Positions 1-5,433 of a stretch of 5,442 nucleotides of DNA are shown piece after piece. Source of the DNA: Candidatus Iainarchaeum sp. (GTDB lineage Archaea > Iainarchaeota > Iainarchaeia > Iainarchaeales > GW2011-AR10); assembly GCA_016186855.1 (NCBI GenBank), contig JACPKT010000113.1, positions 1 to 5,442 on the forward strand, read 5' to 3'. The notes under the pieces are model-generated. The model did not search any database, was not told the DNA's origin, and worked only from the letters and a program-made list of their open reading frames with translations. The first letter of the stretch is position 1, and every line of letters begins with the position of its first letter. The translations under genes were made by a program, and so were the position numbers.

Positions 1-2
1 AA

Positions 3-884
3 CTTTACACTTACCTTGTGTGGGGGCTTGTTTTAATCCTCATAATAATGAGCTTTTTTGAGGATGTTGGGGCGCTTTTGACTTCGCTTGGGCTCATAGG
101 TTTTGGGATTACCTTTGCACTGCAAAAACCCATTTTGAATTTTGTGGGGTGGCTGACAATAATTTTAACCAACCCTTTTACGGTTGGTGACAGGATAGAG
201 GTTTCACAGATTCGAGGTGATGTTCTTTCAATTAACACAATGTATACTAGGATGCAGGGCACTAGGGCTACTTCGCAGGAAAAAAGCGAAAAGATAATCA
301 CCCTTCCAAACGAATTCATACTCACAAACCCCGTAATAAATTATTCCCGCCTCGGAGACCTTTTCACCGATGAGCTGGCGATTTCAATAACTTTTGAAAG
401 CAACTGGAGAAAGGCAATGGAAATACTGGAAAACGTGGTCCTCACAACTATTGCAAATTACAGGAAAGACGTGCCTATTACAAAGGCAGAAAAAAAGGCT
501 TGGCACGAGGCAATAAAGCTGTTGCAGGAGGCCTCCAAAAAAATCAAAAGCGGTTTTGTGAAAGAATCTGTAAAGGAAAACATTGACATGCTTAAAACAA
601 CAGAAACAAAGCCATCTCCTGAAATTCCAAAGCCACAGTTCCAGTTGGTTTTAGGAGAGTCAGCTCTAAACCTAAGCGTTATTTACCAGACAGATTTGCG
701 CTCTGTCAGGCAGACAAAGCACGAAATCGTGAAAGGATTCCTTGAGGAAATTGAAAAATGGCACGACATAGAAATAGCTTACCCGCACATGCAGATAGTT
801 ACGCAGGGAAAAACAAGGGGCATAAAAAAAACAGGCAAAAACATCTTAACATTCATGGAAGCCGAAAACCAGCAACCTATTTAA
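3..884 (+). CDS. MscS-family mechanosensitive ion channel, 5' end missing
   Basis: Small-conductance mechanosensitive channel, an integral membrane protein that opens under membrane tension to release solutes. The frame is open to the left edge, so the N-terminus and the first membrane helices are outside the window; the GTG at 18 falls inside the coding region. Counting from codon 18, residues 20-60 match the pore helix and the start of the cytoplasmic beta domain (GLIGFGITFALQKPILNF, then NPFTVGDRIEV). Residues 95-111 (TLPNEFILTNPVINYSR) match the family's IPNxxxxxxxIxNxSR segment. The end of the C-terminal alpha/beta domain is seen in FQLVLGESALNLSVIY and IEIAYPHMQIV. Between the two halves of that domain is a Lys/Glu-rich, probably helical insert at about residues 148-200 that is longer than usual for the family. 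The stop is TAA at 882-884, inside the TATA box of the next gene. Family assignment is secure; gating properties cannot be judged. Confidence 0.93.
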   Translation, partial: LYTYLVWGLVLILIIMSFFEDVGALLTSLGLIGFGITFALQKPILNFVGWLTIILTNPFTVGDRIEVSQIRGDVLSINTMYTRMQGTRATSQEKSEKIITLPNEFILTNPVINYSRLGDLFTDELAISITFESNWRKAMEILENVVLTTIANYRKDVPITKAEKKAWHEAIKLLQEASKKIKSGFVKESVKENIDMLKTTETKPSPEIPKPQFQLVLGESALNLSVIYQTDLRSVRQTKHEIVKGFLEEIEKWHDIEIAYPHMQIVTQGKTRGIKKTGKNILTFMEAENQQPI

Positions 885-886
885 AG
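876..886 (+). promoter_or_regulatory. TATA box of the proline dehydrogenase-like gene, leaderless type
   Basis: TATTTAAAG at 878-886 is a good archaeal TATA box. Its centre lies about 25 bases before the A of the ATG at 907, the usual distance from box to transcription start. The transcript would therefore begin at or within a base or two of the start codon and be leaderless. No Shine-Dalgarno sequence lies between 887 and 906, which fits. The box overlaps the stop codon of the upstream channel gene. Confidence 0.6.
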
Positions 887-906
887 AACAGTGTTTTTTA
901 TTTTTC

Positions 907-1890
907 ATGCGTGCATCGGTAACACAGCCAAACTTTAAAAGGATGCGGCTTGCAAGAAAAATAAAGCGAGCTGTCACTTTCCCTGTTTTTCCTTTGTTTT
1001 CGCCTTGGGTTGCCGGCCGGCACAGAACAGGTGCCGTTAGGGAAGCTGTCGCGGTTAATAAAAGGGGCGGAAAAGCGCTAATAAATTATTTGGGCGAGCA
1101 CTACAAGGACCCTCTGTTTGTGCAAGAGGCAAAAAAAGAGTACCACAGGCTGGTTTGGGAGCTTGCAAAAGCAAAAAAAAGCAACCAAAACTTTATTGCT
1201 GCCATTTCCATCAAACCGTCCCAGTTTGGCTTTGATGTAATTGGCCTGCAGACACAGGAAAGCAGAAAAAATACTTTTCAAAACATGAGGGAAATAGTTG
1301 AACACGCAAGAAGGCATGGAATTGAGGTCGAAATAGACATGGAGCACTCAAACTATACTGATTTTACGCTTGACACCTTCAAAAAACTCTTATCAGAATT
1401 TAAAGGAGGCCTGCGAGTTTGCCTTCAGGCAAACCTTCAAAGAACAGAGCAGGACTTGCTTGAACTGGTAAGATTTGCCCAAGAACTTGGAGTGCGGGTT
1501 GGAATAAGACTGGTGAAAGGAGTTTACCCGGAAATACAAAACCTCAAGGCCTTTCACAAAGATGAAGAAATAATTGAAAACTTCAAGCGCCTTGTAAGAA
1601 TTGCGTTTGAAAATTCAGGCAATTTGGGCATTGCAATTGGAACCCACCGCCTTGACATTTTTAATTTGGCAAACAGGCTAAGCAAAGAAACCAGGACAAA
1701 GTATGAACCGCAAATGCTTAAAGGGATTGCGCTGAAATTAAAGCGCGAACGCTACAAGGACCGCGAAAATAAATTGACAGTATATGTCCCTTATGGGGAG
1801 GACGCCGTAGAATATGGCTCAAGAAGGGCAAAAAAATTCCTTAAACTTCTTTTCTATGGAAGCCTGCACTGGGTCGGCAAAGGAAAATGA
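907..1890 (+). CDS. proline dehydrogenase-like flavoprotein (PRODH domain)
   Basis: Expected to oxidise L-proline to pyrroline-5-carboxylate with FAD, passing electrons to the respiratory chain; such monofunctional enzymes are usually peripheral to the membrane. The 327-residue length fits the short PRODH class (about 300 residues). Family motifs appear in order along the TIM barrel: SIKPSQFG (101-108, with barrel Lys103), DMEHSNYTD (144-152), LQANLQRTE (173-181), IRLVKGVY (200-207), THR (246-248), YEPQMLKG (266-273) and YVPYGEDAVEYGSRR (293-307). By alignment from memory with the Thermus enzyme, Lys103, Asp144, Tyr293, Arg306 and Arg307 fall at the proline-binding positions, so the active site looks intact. 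The usual THD is THR here and the usual FEFQ is YEPQ, so cofactor or substrate contacts may differ. The first ATG is preferred because of the TATA box 25 bases upstream; Met13 is the next candidate. No pyrroline-5-carboxylate dehydrogenase gene is in the window. Confidence 0.85.
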   Translation: MRASVTQPNFKRMRLARKIKRAVTFPVFPLFSPWVAGRHRTGAVREAVAVNKRGGKALINYLGEHYKDPLFVQEAKKEYHRLVWELAKAKKSNQNFIAAISIKPSQFGFDVIGLQTQESRKNTFQNMREIVEHARRHGIEVEIDMEHSNYTDFTLDTFKKLLSEFKGGLRVCLQANLQRTEQDLLELVRFAQELGVRVGIRLVKGVYPEIQNLKAFHKDEEIIENFKRLVRIAFENSGNLGIAIGTHRLDIFNLANRLSKETRTKYEPQMLKGIALKLKRERYKDRENKLTVYVPYGEDAVEYGSRRAKKFLKLLFYGSLHWVGKGK

Positions 1891-1908
1891 CAAAAAAACA
1901 AGGGCTAA

Positions 1909-1919
1909 TTTATTTAAAA
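1909..1919 (+). promoter_or_regulatory. TATA box of tRNA-Asp
   Basis: TTTATTTAAAA at 1909-1919 has its centre about 39 bases before the mature tRNA 5' end at 1953. Transcription would start near 1940, leaving a leader of roughly 12 bases for RNase P to remove. A second A/T-rich stretch (AATATTTAGA, near 1933-1942) is too close to the tRNA to serve as the box. Confidence 0.5.
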
Positions 1920-1952
1920 GTTCCATCAGTAAAATATTTAGATTCTGGTTGT

Positions 1953-2076
1953 GCTCTGGTAGTCTAGCGGTTAGGATACAGCCCTGTCACGGAACCTTTT
2001 CTTCTTTGGAATAAAATCCTTGAAAAAAAGGCGCCACAGTGCGGCTGTGACCCGGGTCCGAATCCCGGCCAGGGCG
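1953..2076 (+). tRNA. tRNA-Asp (GUC), with an intron in the anticodon loop
   Basis: Exon 1 is 1953-1989 and exon 2 is 2042-2076, giving a 72-base mature tRNA. The acceptor stem pairs GCTCTGG (1953-1959) with CCAGGGC (2069-2075), with one G-U pair. The D arm is GTCT/GGAT with an 8-base loop. The anticodon stem CAGCC (1979-1983) pairs with GGCTG (2043-2047) only after the intron is removed, giving loop CTGTCAC with anticodon GUC at 1986-1988. The T arm is CCGGG/CCCGG around TCCGAAT. The discriminator base G73 (2076) and C38 are typical of aspartate tRNAs. TGG follows, so the CCA tail is not encoded and must be added after transcription. A T-rich stretch at about 2101-2120 could end the transcript. 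Confidence 0.96.
1990..2041 (+). other. tRNA-Asp intron at the canonical 37/38 site, with bulge-helix-bulge structure
   Basis: This 52-base intron folds into the structure cut by the archaeal splicing endonuclease. The central 4-bp helix is CTGT (1984-1987) with ACAG (2036-2039). The 3-base bulges are CAC (1988-1990) and TGC (2040-2042), each cut after the second base, which gives the stated ends exactly. The outer helix is the anticodon stem. The inner helix starts with GG (1991-1992) and CC (2034-2035), then after a 2x2 internal loop continues through 1995-2004 and 2022-2031 with one mismatch. CGG occurs at both junctions (1990-1992 and 2042-2044), so sequence alone allows a shift of up to three bases; the fold settles the position. 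Confidence 0.9.
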
Positions 2077-2135
2077 TGGAATTCATTAATTGTAGGACAC
2101 TGTTTCTTGTTAGCCTTTTTACTCACCAAATGAAA

Positions 2136-2146
2136 AGTATTTAAAC
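2136..2146 (+). promoter_or_regulatory. TATA box of the beta-propeller lipoprotein gene
   Basis: AGTATTTAAAC at 2136-2146 matches the other boxes in this window. Its centre is about 36 bases before the ATG at 2178, so transcription should start near 2167, giving a leader of about 10 bases. GGTTGA directly before the ATG is too close and too weak to be a normal Shine-Dalgarno site. Confidence 0.5.
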
Positions 2147-2177
2147 TTCCGACAAACACAATTGTTGACTGGTTGAA

Positions 2178-4136
2178 ATGGAAAGGAATTTTTTTGCCGG
2201 AGTTTTTGCCTTAATTCTGTTTGCAGCAGTGCTTAGCGGTTGCACCAAAACACTGCCGCCACAAGGAAACACCAGCGGAGGAACCACGGTTGAGTTCAAG
2301 GAAATACAGAGGTTTAAAAGCAATGAAGAATTGGTTGCAGCGTTCAAAGAAGCCCAGCAGAAAAATTATGCACGGGGCGGAATTTTTGACAACGCAATTG
2401 GAATTGGAGCCGTGCCAATGATGGCAACAACAAACTCGGGAGCATCTGCGGGAGCTGAATCCGGGCGCGGTTCGACAGATTTTTCCACAACAAACATTCA
2501 GGTTGAAGGGGTTGACGAGGCAGACATTGTCAAAACTGATGGAAGATACATTTACAATTTTTCAAACAACAAGCTGATTATTACCGACGCGTACCCAATT
2601 GAAGGTTCCCAGATTGTTTCAAAAACTGTTTTGGAAAATGTTTTTCCGCTTGAAATGTTTGTGAAAGCTGACACGCTGCTGTTGTTTGGAAACAAAACAC
2701 AGCAATACCAGAACGAAAACGGAATTGCAAGGCCTGCAGGAGACATTTATTACCCTTACTGGAGCAGCAGGGTTTTGGTGCAACTGTATGATGTTTCTGA
2801 CAAAAGCACCCCCGCACTTGAAAAAGAGCTTGAATTTGATGGACGCTATCTTTCCTCAAGGCTCATTGAAAACAACGCATTCTTTGTTGTAAACAGCTAT
2901 CCCTTTTATGGTGTTTTGGAAAAAGAAGGAGAAATAATTCCTTTAATGTCTGAAGACGGGGTTGAAAAAAAGGTTGCAGAGCCAACAGAAATTGGAATAA
3001 TTCCCCCGACCCCGCCTTCAAGTTTTGTGACGATTGTTTCAATGAATTTGGATTCTAAAGAATACATGACTGAAACAATTGCCGCAAGCGCAGAGAACGT
3101 GTTTGCATCCAAAAACAATTTGTACCTTGCCTCCACACAGTACCTTCCCCCAAAACTGCCGATTGCGGAAAATGTTGGAAGGGTCCTTTGGGGTGACGAG
3201 GAAAAAACAGTCATAAACAAATTTGGTTTAACTGAAGAAAAAATTGGGTTTGTTGGCCAAGGGGAAGTGAAAGGGCACGTGTTAAACCAGTTCTCCATGG
3301 ACGAGTTTGAAGGAAAATTCAGGATTGCAACAACCTCCGGACAGGTTTTTAGGTTTAATTCGCAGAGTTCAAACAATTTGTACGTATTGGATGAGGAAAT
3401 GAAACTGATAGGACGCCTAGAAGACCTTGCGCCGGGAGAAAAAATTTACTCTGCAAGGTTTTTGGGGCCAAGGGCTTACATGGTGACGTTCAAAAAAGTC
3501 GACCCGCTATTTGTAATTGATGCAAGCGACCCTGCAAACCCAAAAGTGCTTGGAAAATTAAAAATTCCAGGGTATTCGGATTACCTGCACCCGATTGACG
3601 AAAGCCACATTATTGGAGTCGGAAAGGAAACAATTGAAGCTGCAAAAGGGGAATTTGCATGGTACCAAGGATTAAAGATGGCTATTTTTGACGTAAGCAA
3701 TGTGGAAAACCCCAAAGAAATGCACAAAATTGTGGTTGGGGACCGCGGAACAGACTCTTATGCACTTCAAGACCACAAGGCTTTCTTGTACGATAAGGAA
3801 AAAGAATTGCTTGTGCTGCCGATAATGCTTGCAGAGATTCCACAAGAGCAAAAAAAGCCGCTTGGAGAAGAACAAATTTCGCCAACCTATGGAGAACCGG
3901 TTTTCCAGGGAGCATTTGTATACAGGTTAACGCTTGAAAACGGCTTTGAAGAGCGCGCAAGAATCACACACTTAAGCCAAGAAGACGAACTAAAAAGAGG
4001 CTATTATTATGGCGACGAGTACAGCGTAAAACGGGCACTATTCATTGAAGACGTTTTGTACACTCTTTCAGACAAAATGCTAAAGGCAAACTCTTTGAAC
4101 ACACTAGAAAATTTGAAAGAATTTGTGTTTGGGTAA
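2178..4136 (+). CDS. secreted lipoprotein with C-terminal beta-propeller domain
   Basis: This 652-residue protein belongs to the family known as secreted proteins containing a C-terminal beta-propeller domain, found in archaea and bacteria; its molecular role is unknown. Residues 1-22 form a short lipoprotein signal: a brief charged start, a hydrophobic stretch, and lipobox LSGC with Cys22 as the probable lipidation site, so the mature protein should sit on the outer face of the membrane. A Ser/Gly/Ala/Thr-rich linker covers about 84-104. The family hallmark QVEGVDEADIVKTDGRYIY is at 108-126. Other family blocks are LNQFSMDEFEGKFRIATT (369-386), a block ending in GYSDYLHPI (465-473), and SVKRALFIEDVLYTLSD (616-632). 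Blade-like repeats are seen in VQLYDVSDKSTP (201-212), LFVIDASDPANP (444-455) and MAIFDVSNVENP (501-512). No C-terminal membrane anchor is visible. It has its own promoter, lies 101 bases after the tRNA, and ends in a convergent intergenic region. Confidence 0.93.
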   Translation: MERNFFAGVFALILFAAVLSGCTKTLPPQGNTSGGTTVEFKEIQRFKSNEELVAAFKEAQQKNYARGGIFDNAIGIGAVPMMATTNSGASAGAESGRGSTDFSTTNIQVEGVDEADIVKTDGRYIYNFSNNKLIITDAYPIEGSQIVSKTVLENVFPLEMFVKADTLLLFGNKTQQYQNENGIARPAGDIYYPYWSSRVLVQLYDVSDKSTPALEKELEFDGRYLSSRLIENNAFFVVNSYPFYGVLEKEGEIIPLMSEDGVEKKVAEPTEIGIIPPTPPSSFVTIVSMNLDSKEYMTETIAASAENVFASKNNLYLASTQYLPPKLPIAENVGRVLWGDEEKTVINKFGLTEEKIGFVGQGEVKGHVLNQFSMDEFEGKFRIATTSGQVFRFNSQSSNNLYVLDEEMKLIGRLEDLAPGEKIYSARFLGPRAYMVTFKKVDPLFVIDASDPANPKVLGKLKIPGYSDYLHPIDESHIIGVGKETIEAAKGEFAWYQGLKMAIFDVSNVENPKEMHKIVVGDRGTDSYALQDHKAFLYDKEKELLVLPIMLAEIPQEQKKPLGEEQISPTYGEPVFQGAFVYRLTLENGFEERARITHLSQEDELKRGYYYGDEYSVKRALFIEDVLYTLSDKMLKANSLNTLENLKEFVFG

Positions 4137-4143
4137 AAAAACA

Positions 4144-4157
4144 GCGAAAAGATTCGC
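4144..4157 (+). other. small hairpin just after the lipoprotein gene
   Basis: GCGAA (4144-4148) and TTCGC (4153-4157) form a perfect 5-bp stem with a 4-base loop, seven bases after the stop codon. It directly abuts the larger hairpin that follows. Confidence 0.4.
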
Positions 4158-4207
4158 AACGAATTGGCAGTTGAATAAAAGGATATTATTCTTTTGCCAA
4201 TTCGTTG
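4157..4207. repeat. perfect 13-bp inverted repeat, long hairpin
   Basis: CAACGAATTGGCA (4157-4169) and TGCCAATTCGTTG (4195-4207) are exact inverted copies. Inside them GAATAA (4173-4178) pairs with TTATTC (4186-4191) around a 7-base loop, so the whole 51 bases can form one rod. It lies 20 bases after the lipoprotein stop, in the mRNA 3' region, where it could protect the transcript end or mark a termination zone. It is not a classical terminator, because its T-run (4192-4195) is short and runs into the stem. It could also be the trace of a small mobile sequence. Confidence 0.6.
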
Positions 4208-4210
4208 GCT

Positions 4211-4260
4211 GGCAATCTGTACCTGCCCCAACTGCGATGGGGCAATAATATACCCATACT
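4211..4260 (-). repeat. left copy of a GGG/CCC/GGG hairpin element (inverted relative to the right copy)
   Basis: The core hairpin TGCCCCA (4224-4230) / TGGGGCA (4238-4244) has a perfect 7-bp stem and 7-base loop. Read on the minus strand, the element runs GGG, A/T-rich spacer ending ATATTAT, CCC, short loop, GGG, then CAGGTAC. It aligns with 5340-5378 on the plus strand at about 26 of 39 columns by hand. ATGGG at its minus-strand start can also pair with the CCCAT within it, so two folds compete. Function unknown. Confidence 0.45.
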
Positions 4261-4269
4261 TTTGAATAC

Positions 4270-4277
4270 AAAAAAAA
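4270..4277 (-). terminator. T8 run on the minus strand, possible transcript end for the GNAT gene
   Basis: Eight A residues on the plus strand give T8 on the minus strand, about 110 bases past the GNAT stop codon. An earlier T6 run lies at 4337-4342. Archaeal RNA polymerase can stop at such runs without a hairpin. On the plus strand, T-runs at 4279-4282 and 4363-4368 could end read-through from the lipoprotein gene. Confidence 0.35.
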
Positions 4278-4297
4278 CTTTTATTTACCAGCCAAAG

Positions 4298-4330
4298 TTT
4301 ATGAGAAGAATGGTAATTGCCAGTTACCAG
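4298..4330 (+). repeat. left copy of a perfect 33-bp direct repeat flanking the GNAT gene
   Basis: Identical over all 33 bases to 5401-5433, offset 1103. It begins TTTATGAGAAGAATGG and ends CCAGTTACCAG. Inside it is an inverted repeat, TGGTAA (4311-4316) and TTACCA (4324-4329), with a 7-base spacer. The sequences diverge directly after it (TTGTTC here, AACTGT in the right copy), and before it only a loose CAAA resemblance remains. From ATG 4301 it would encode MRRMVIASYQ and then stop after four more codons at 4343-4345. Confidence 0.9.
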
Positions 4331-4386
4331 TTGTTCAAAAAATAAATTTAGAGTGGCTTAAGTTTTTTGTGATACTTTTAGGCGGT

Positions 4387-5247
4387 TTAAATTCTTGGAG
4401 GCGATGCTTGTGGCCGTTTTCTTGGTTGTTTACCAGATTTATGTATTGCGTCCCATGCCATTTTTAGTCTTATGCTGTTCGGGAAGACAAATTTTGGAAC
4501 AACTTTAAATTGTCTTAACCATTCTTGGCGGACAGAAATTGACGGGTCTCTTAACATGTACTTTGATATAAATCTGAGACGTGAATCTCTATTTCTTTCG
4601 AGTGCGTGACCCCATTCATGGTGTTTTTTATAAAATGCAATTCTTGTGTCTTCTGGAATAGAATCCATTTTTTTTATTTCTTCTTGGCTAAGTGAATATC
4701 GTCTTTTCCCTGTCATTGTTCCAGTTTGTTGGTCAAATCCTGCAAAAAGCAAATCACTGTTAATTTGTTTCATCATCATTTGGTGTGCAATCTTTTGGCA
4801 TTCTTCTGGGGTAAGCTTTCTAAAACCATGCAGTCTATACCATCTTGTTAGTTGTTCTTCGTTCAGTGCTTTGTCTCCTGTAGGTTTTGGTTCCAAAATA
4901 AGGGGCACTTTTGCTTTTGCTGCAAGATGGCAGGCTAATGCAAGAAATCCATTTGCAAAGCCGCCTTTACGGTATTGTGGAAAAACTTTTATTTGGCGTA
5001 GTTCAAGCCAGTCTGGTCTGGCATCTACAAAGATATTAGGATTTTGAAAACCAAAACCTTTGAATCCAATATATCCGGCAAGGTGATTTGTTCCAACCTC
5101 TTTGGCTTGCAATACGGGCATTCCTTGAAAGTCGCCAAACCATGGTAGCAATTCCTGTATTAAAATTCTTTTGCCATCAATCATTGTTTCGGCGATTTTT
5201 CTAACCCTTGCAACATAACCCAAATCAGTTGCTGGAACATTTTCCAT
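4387..5247 (-). CDS. GNAT-family N-acetyltransferase with unrecognised C-terminal domain containing HEWGH
   Basis: The N-terminal half (about 1-150) looks like a GNAT acetyltransferase, which moves an acyl group from a coenzyme A thioester to an amine. LELRQIKVFPQYRKGGFANG (81-100) contains the CoA-binding R-x-x-G-x-A as R93-K-G-G-F-A98, followed by a helix and the strand VPLILEP (114-120). WYRLHGFRKL (136-145) is the usual late Y-x-x-x-G-F element. The substrate cannot be told. The second half (about 150-286) matches nothing I recognise. It contains HEWGH at 210-214, a possible zinc-metallopeptidase motif, although Lys208 breaks the strict extended pattern. The tail (270-286) is basic and proline-rich, probably disordered. 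The gene is convergent with the lipoprotein gene, has its own leaderless-type promoter, lies between 33-bp direct repeats, and uses AAT for 6 of 9 Asn. All this hints at acquired DNA. The start is supported by the promoter position. I am fairly sure of GNAT and unsure of the rest. Confidence 0.8.
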   Translation of the reverse strand: MENVPATDLGYVARVRKIAETMIDGKRILIQELLPWFGDFQGMPVLQAKEVGTNHLAGYIGFKGFGFQNPNIFVDARPDWLELRQIKVFPQYRKGGFANGFLALACHLAAKAKVPLILEPKPTGDKALNEEQLTRWYRLHGFRKLTPEECQKIAHQMMMKQINSDLLFAGFDQQTGTMTGKRRYSLSQEEIKKMDSIPEDTRIAFYKKHHEWGHALERNRDSRLRFISKYMLRDPSISVRQEWLRQFKVVPKFVFPNSIRLKMAWDAIHKSGKQPRKRPQASPPRI

Positions 5248-5266
5248 AGCAAAACAAATCTACAAA

Positions 5267-5278
5267 AATTATTTAACC
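5267..5278 (-). promoter_or_regulatory. TATA box of the GNAT gene, leaderless type
   Basis: On the minus strand this reads GGTTAAATAATT, with its centre about 25 bases before the A of the start codon at 5247. Transcription should begin at or next to the ATG. No Shine-Dalgarno site is seen between the box and the start. Confidence 0.55.
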
Positions 5279-5336
5279 AGATTCAGCCGCCCCATATTTG
5301 AAAATTCTGTGATTGGTAACTGGTGGCTACCGTATT

Positions 5337-5380
5337 AGTGGGAAATATTATCGTCCCACCTTCAGGCGGGACACGTATGC
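5337..5380 (+). repeat. right copy of the GGG/CCC/GGG hairpin element
   Basis: GTCCCACC (5353-5360) and GGCGGGAC (5365-5372) form an 8-bp stem with one A-C mismatch around a TTCA loop; on the minus strand the mismatch becomes a G-U pair. GTGGGA (5338-5343) can instead pair with TCCCAC (5354-5359), so the CCC segment has two possible partners. The element resembles the left copy read on the minus strand. The second pair of the core stem is C-G in the left copy and T-A here, a compensating change. Function unknown; it lies upstream of both the GNAT promoter (opposite strand) and the possible gene at the right edge. Confidence 0.45.
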
Positions 5381-5400
5381 GGTGTAAACGGACGCAAACG

Positions 5401-5433
5401 TTTATGAGAAGAATGGTAATTGCCAGTTACCAG
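5401..5433 (+). repeat. right copy of the 33-bp direct repeat
   Basis: Perfect copy of 4298-4330 in the same orientation. A 10-base inverted fragment of it (TGGTAACTGG) also occurs at 5314-5323. Only nine bases of window follow, so its right context is unknown. Confidence 0.9.

Noticed and set aside
18..884. GTG at 18 as the true start of the channel gene
   Set aside because: The frame is open upstream and the protein would begin just before the pore helix, without the first membrane helices; the gene simply starts outside the window.
1814..2014. 66-codon open frame running from the proline dehydrogenase end into the tRNA
   Set aside because: It overlaps a real gene out of frame and then reads through tRNA promoter, exon and intron.
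2042..2076. tRNA-Asp 3' end as an integration site
   Set aside because: No second copy of the tRNA 3' segment exists in the window and no integrase is present; the direct repeats seen are unrelated to it.
2906..3376. 156-codon minus-strand open frame inside the lipoprotein gene
   Set aside because: It lies wholly opposite a clearly conserved gene, has no recognisable motif and no promoter.
4301..4345. 14-codon frame MRRMVIASYQLFKK as a real small protein
   Set aside because: It lacks a well-placed promoter or ribosome site, and most of it is the repeat; more likely a remnant or chance.
4646..5047. 133-codon plus-strand open frame opposite the GNAT gene
   Set aside because: It is antisense to the GNAT motif region; its hydrophobic, Ser-rich composition is what an antisense reading gives.
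4298..5433. The 33-bp repeats as a CRISPR array or insertion-sequence ends
   Set aside because: Only two copies occur, 1.1 kb apart, in direct orientation, with no spacers and no transposase between them.
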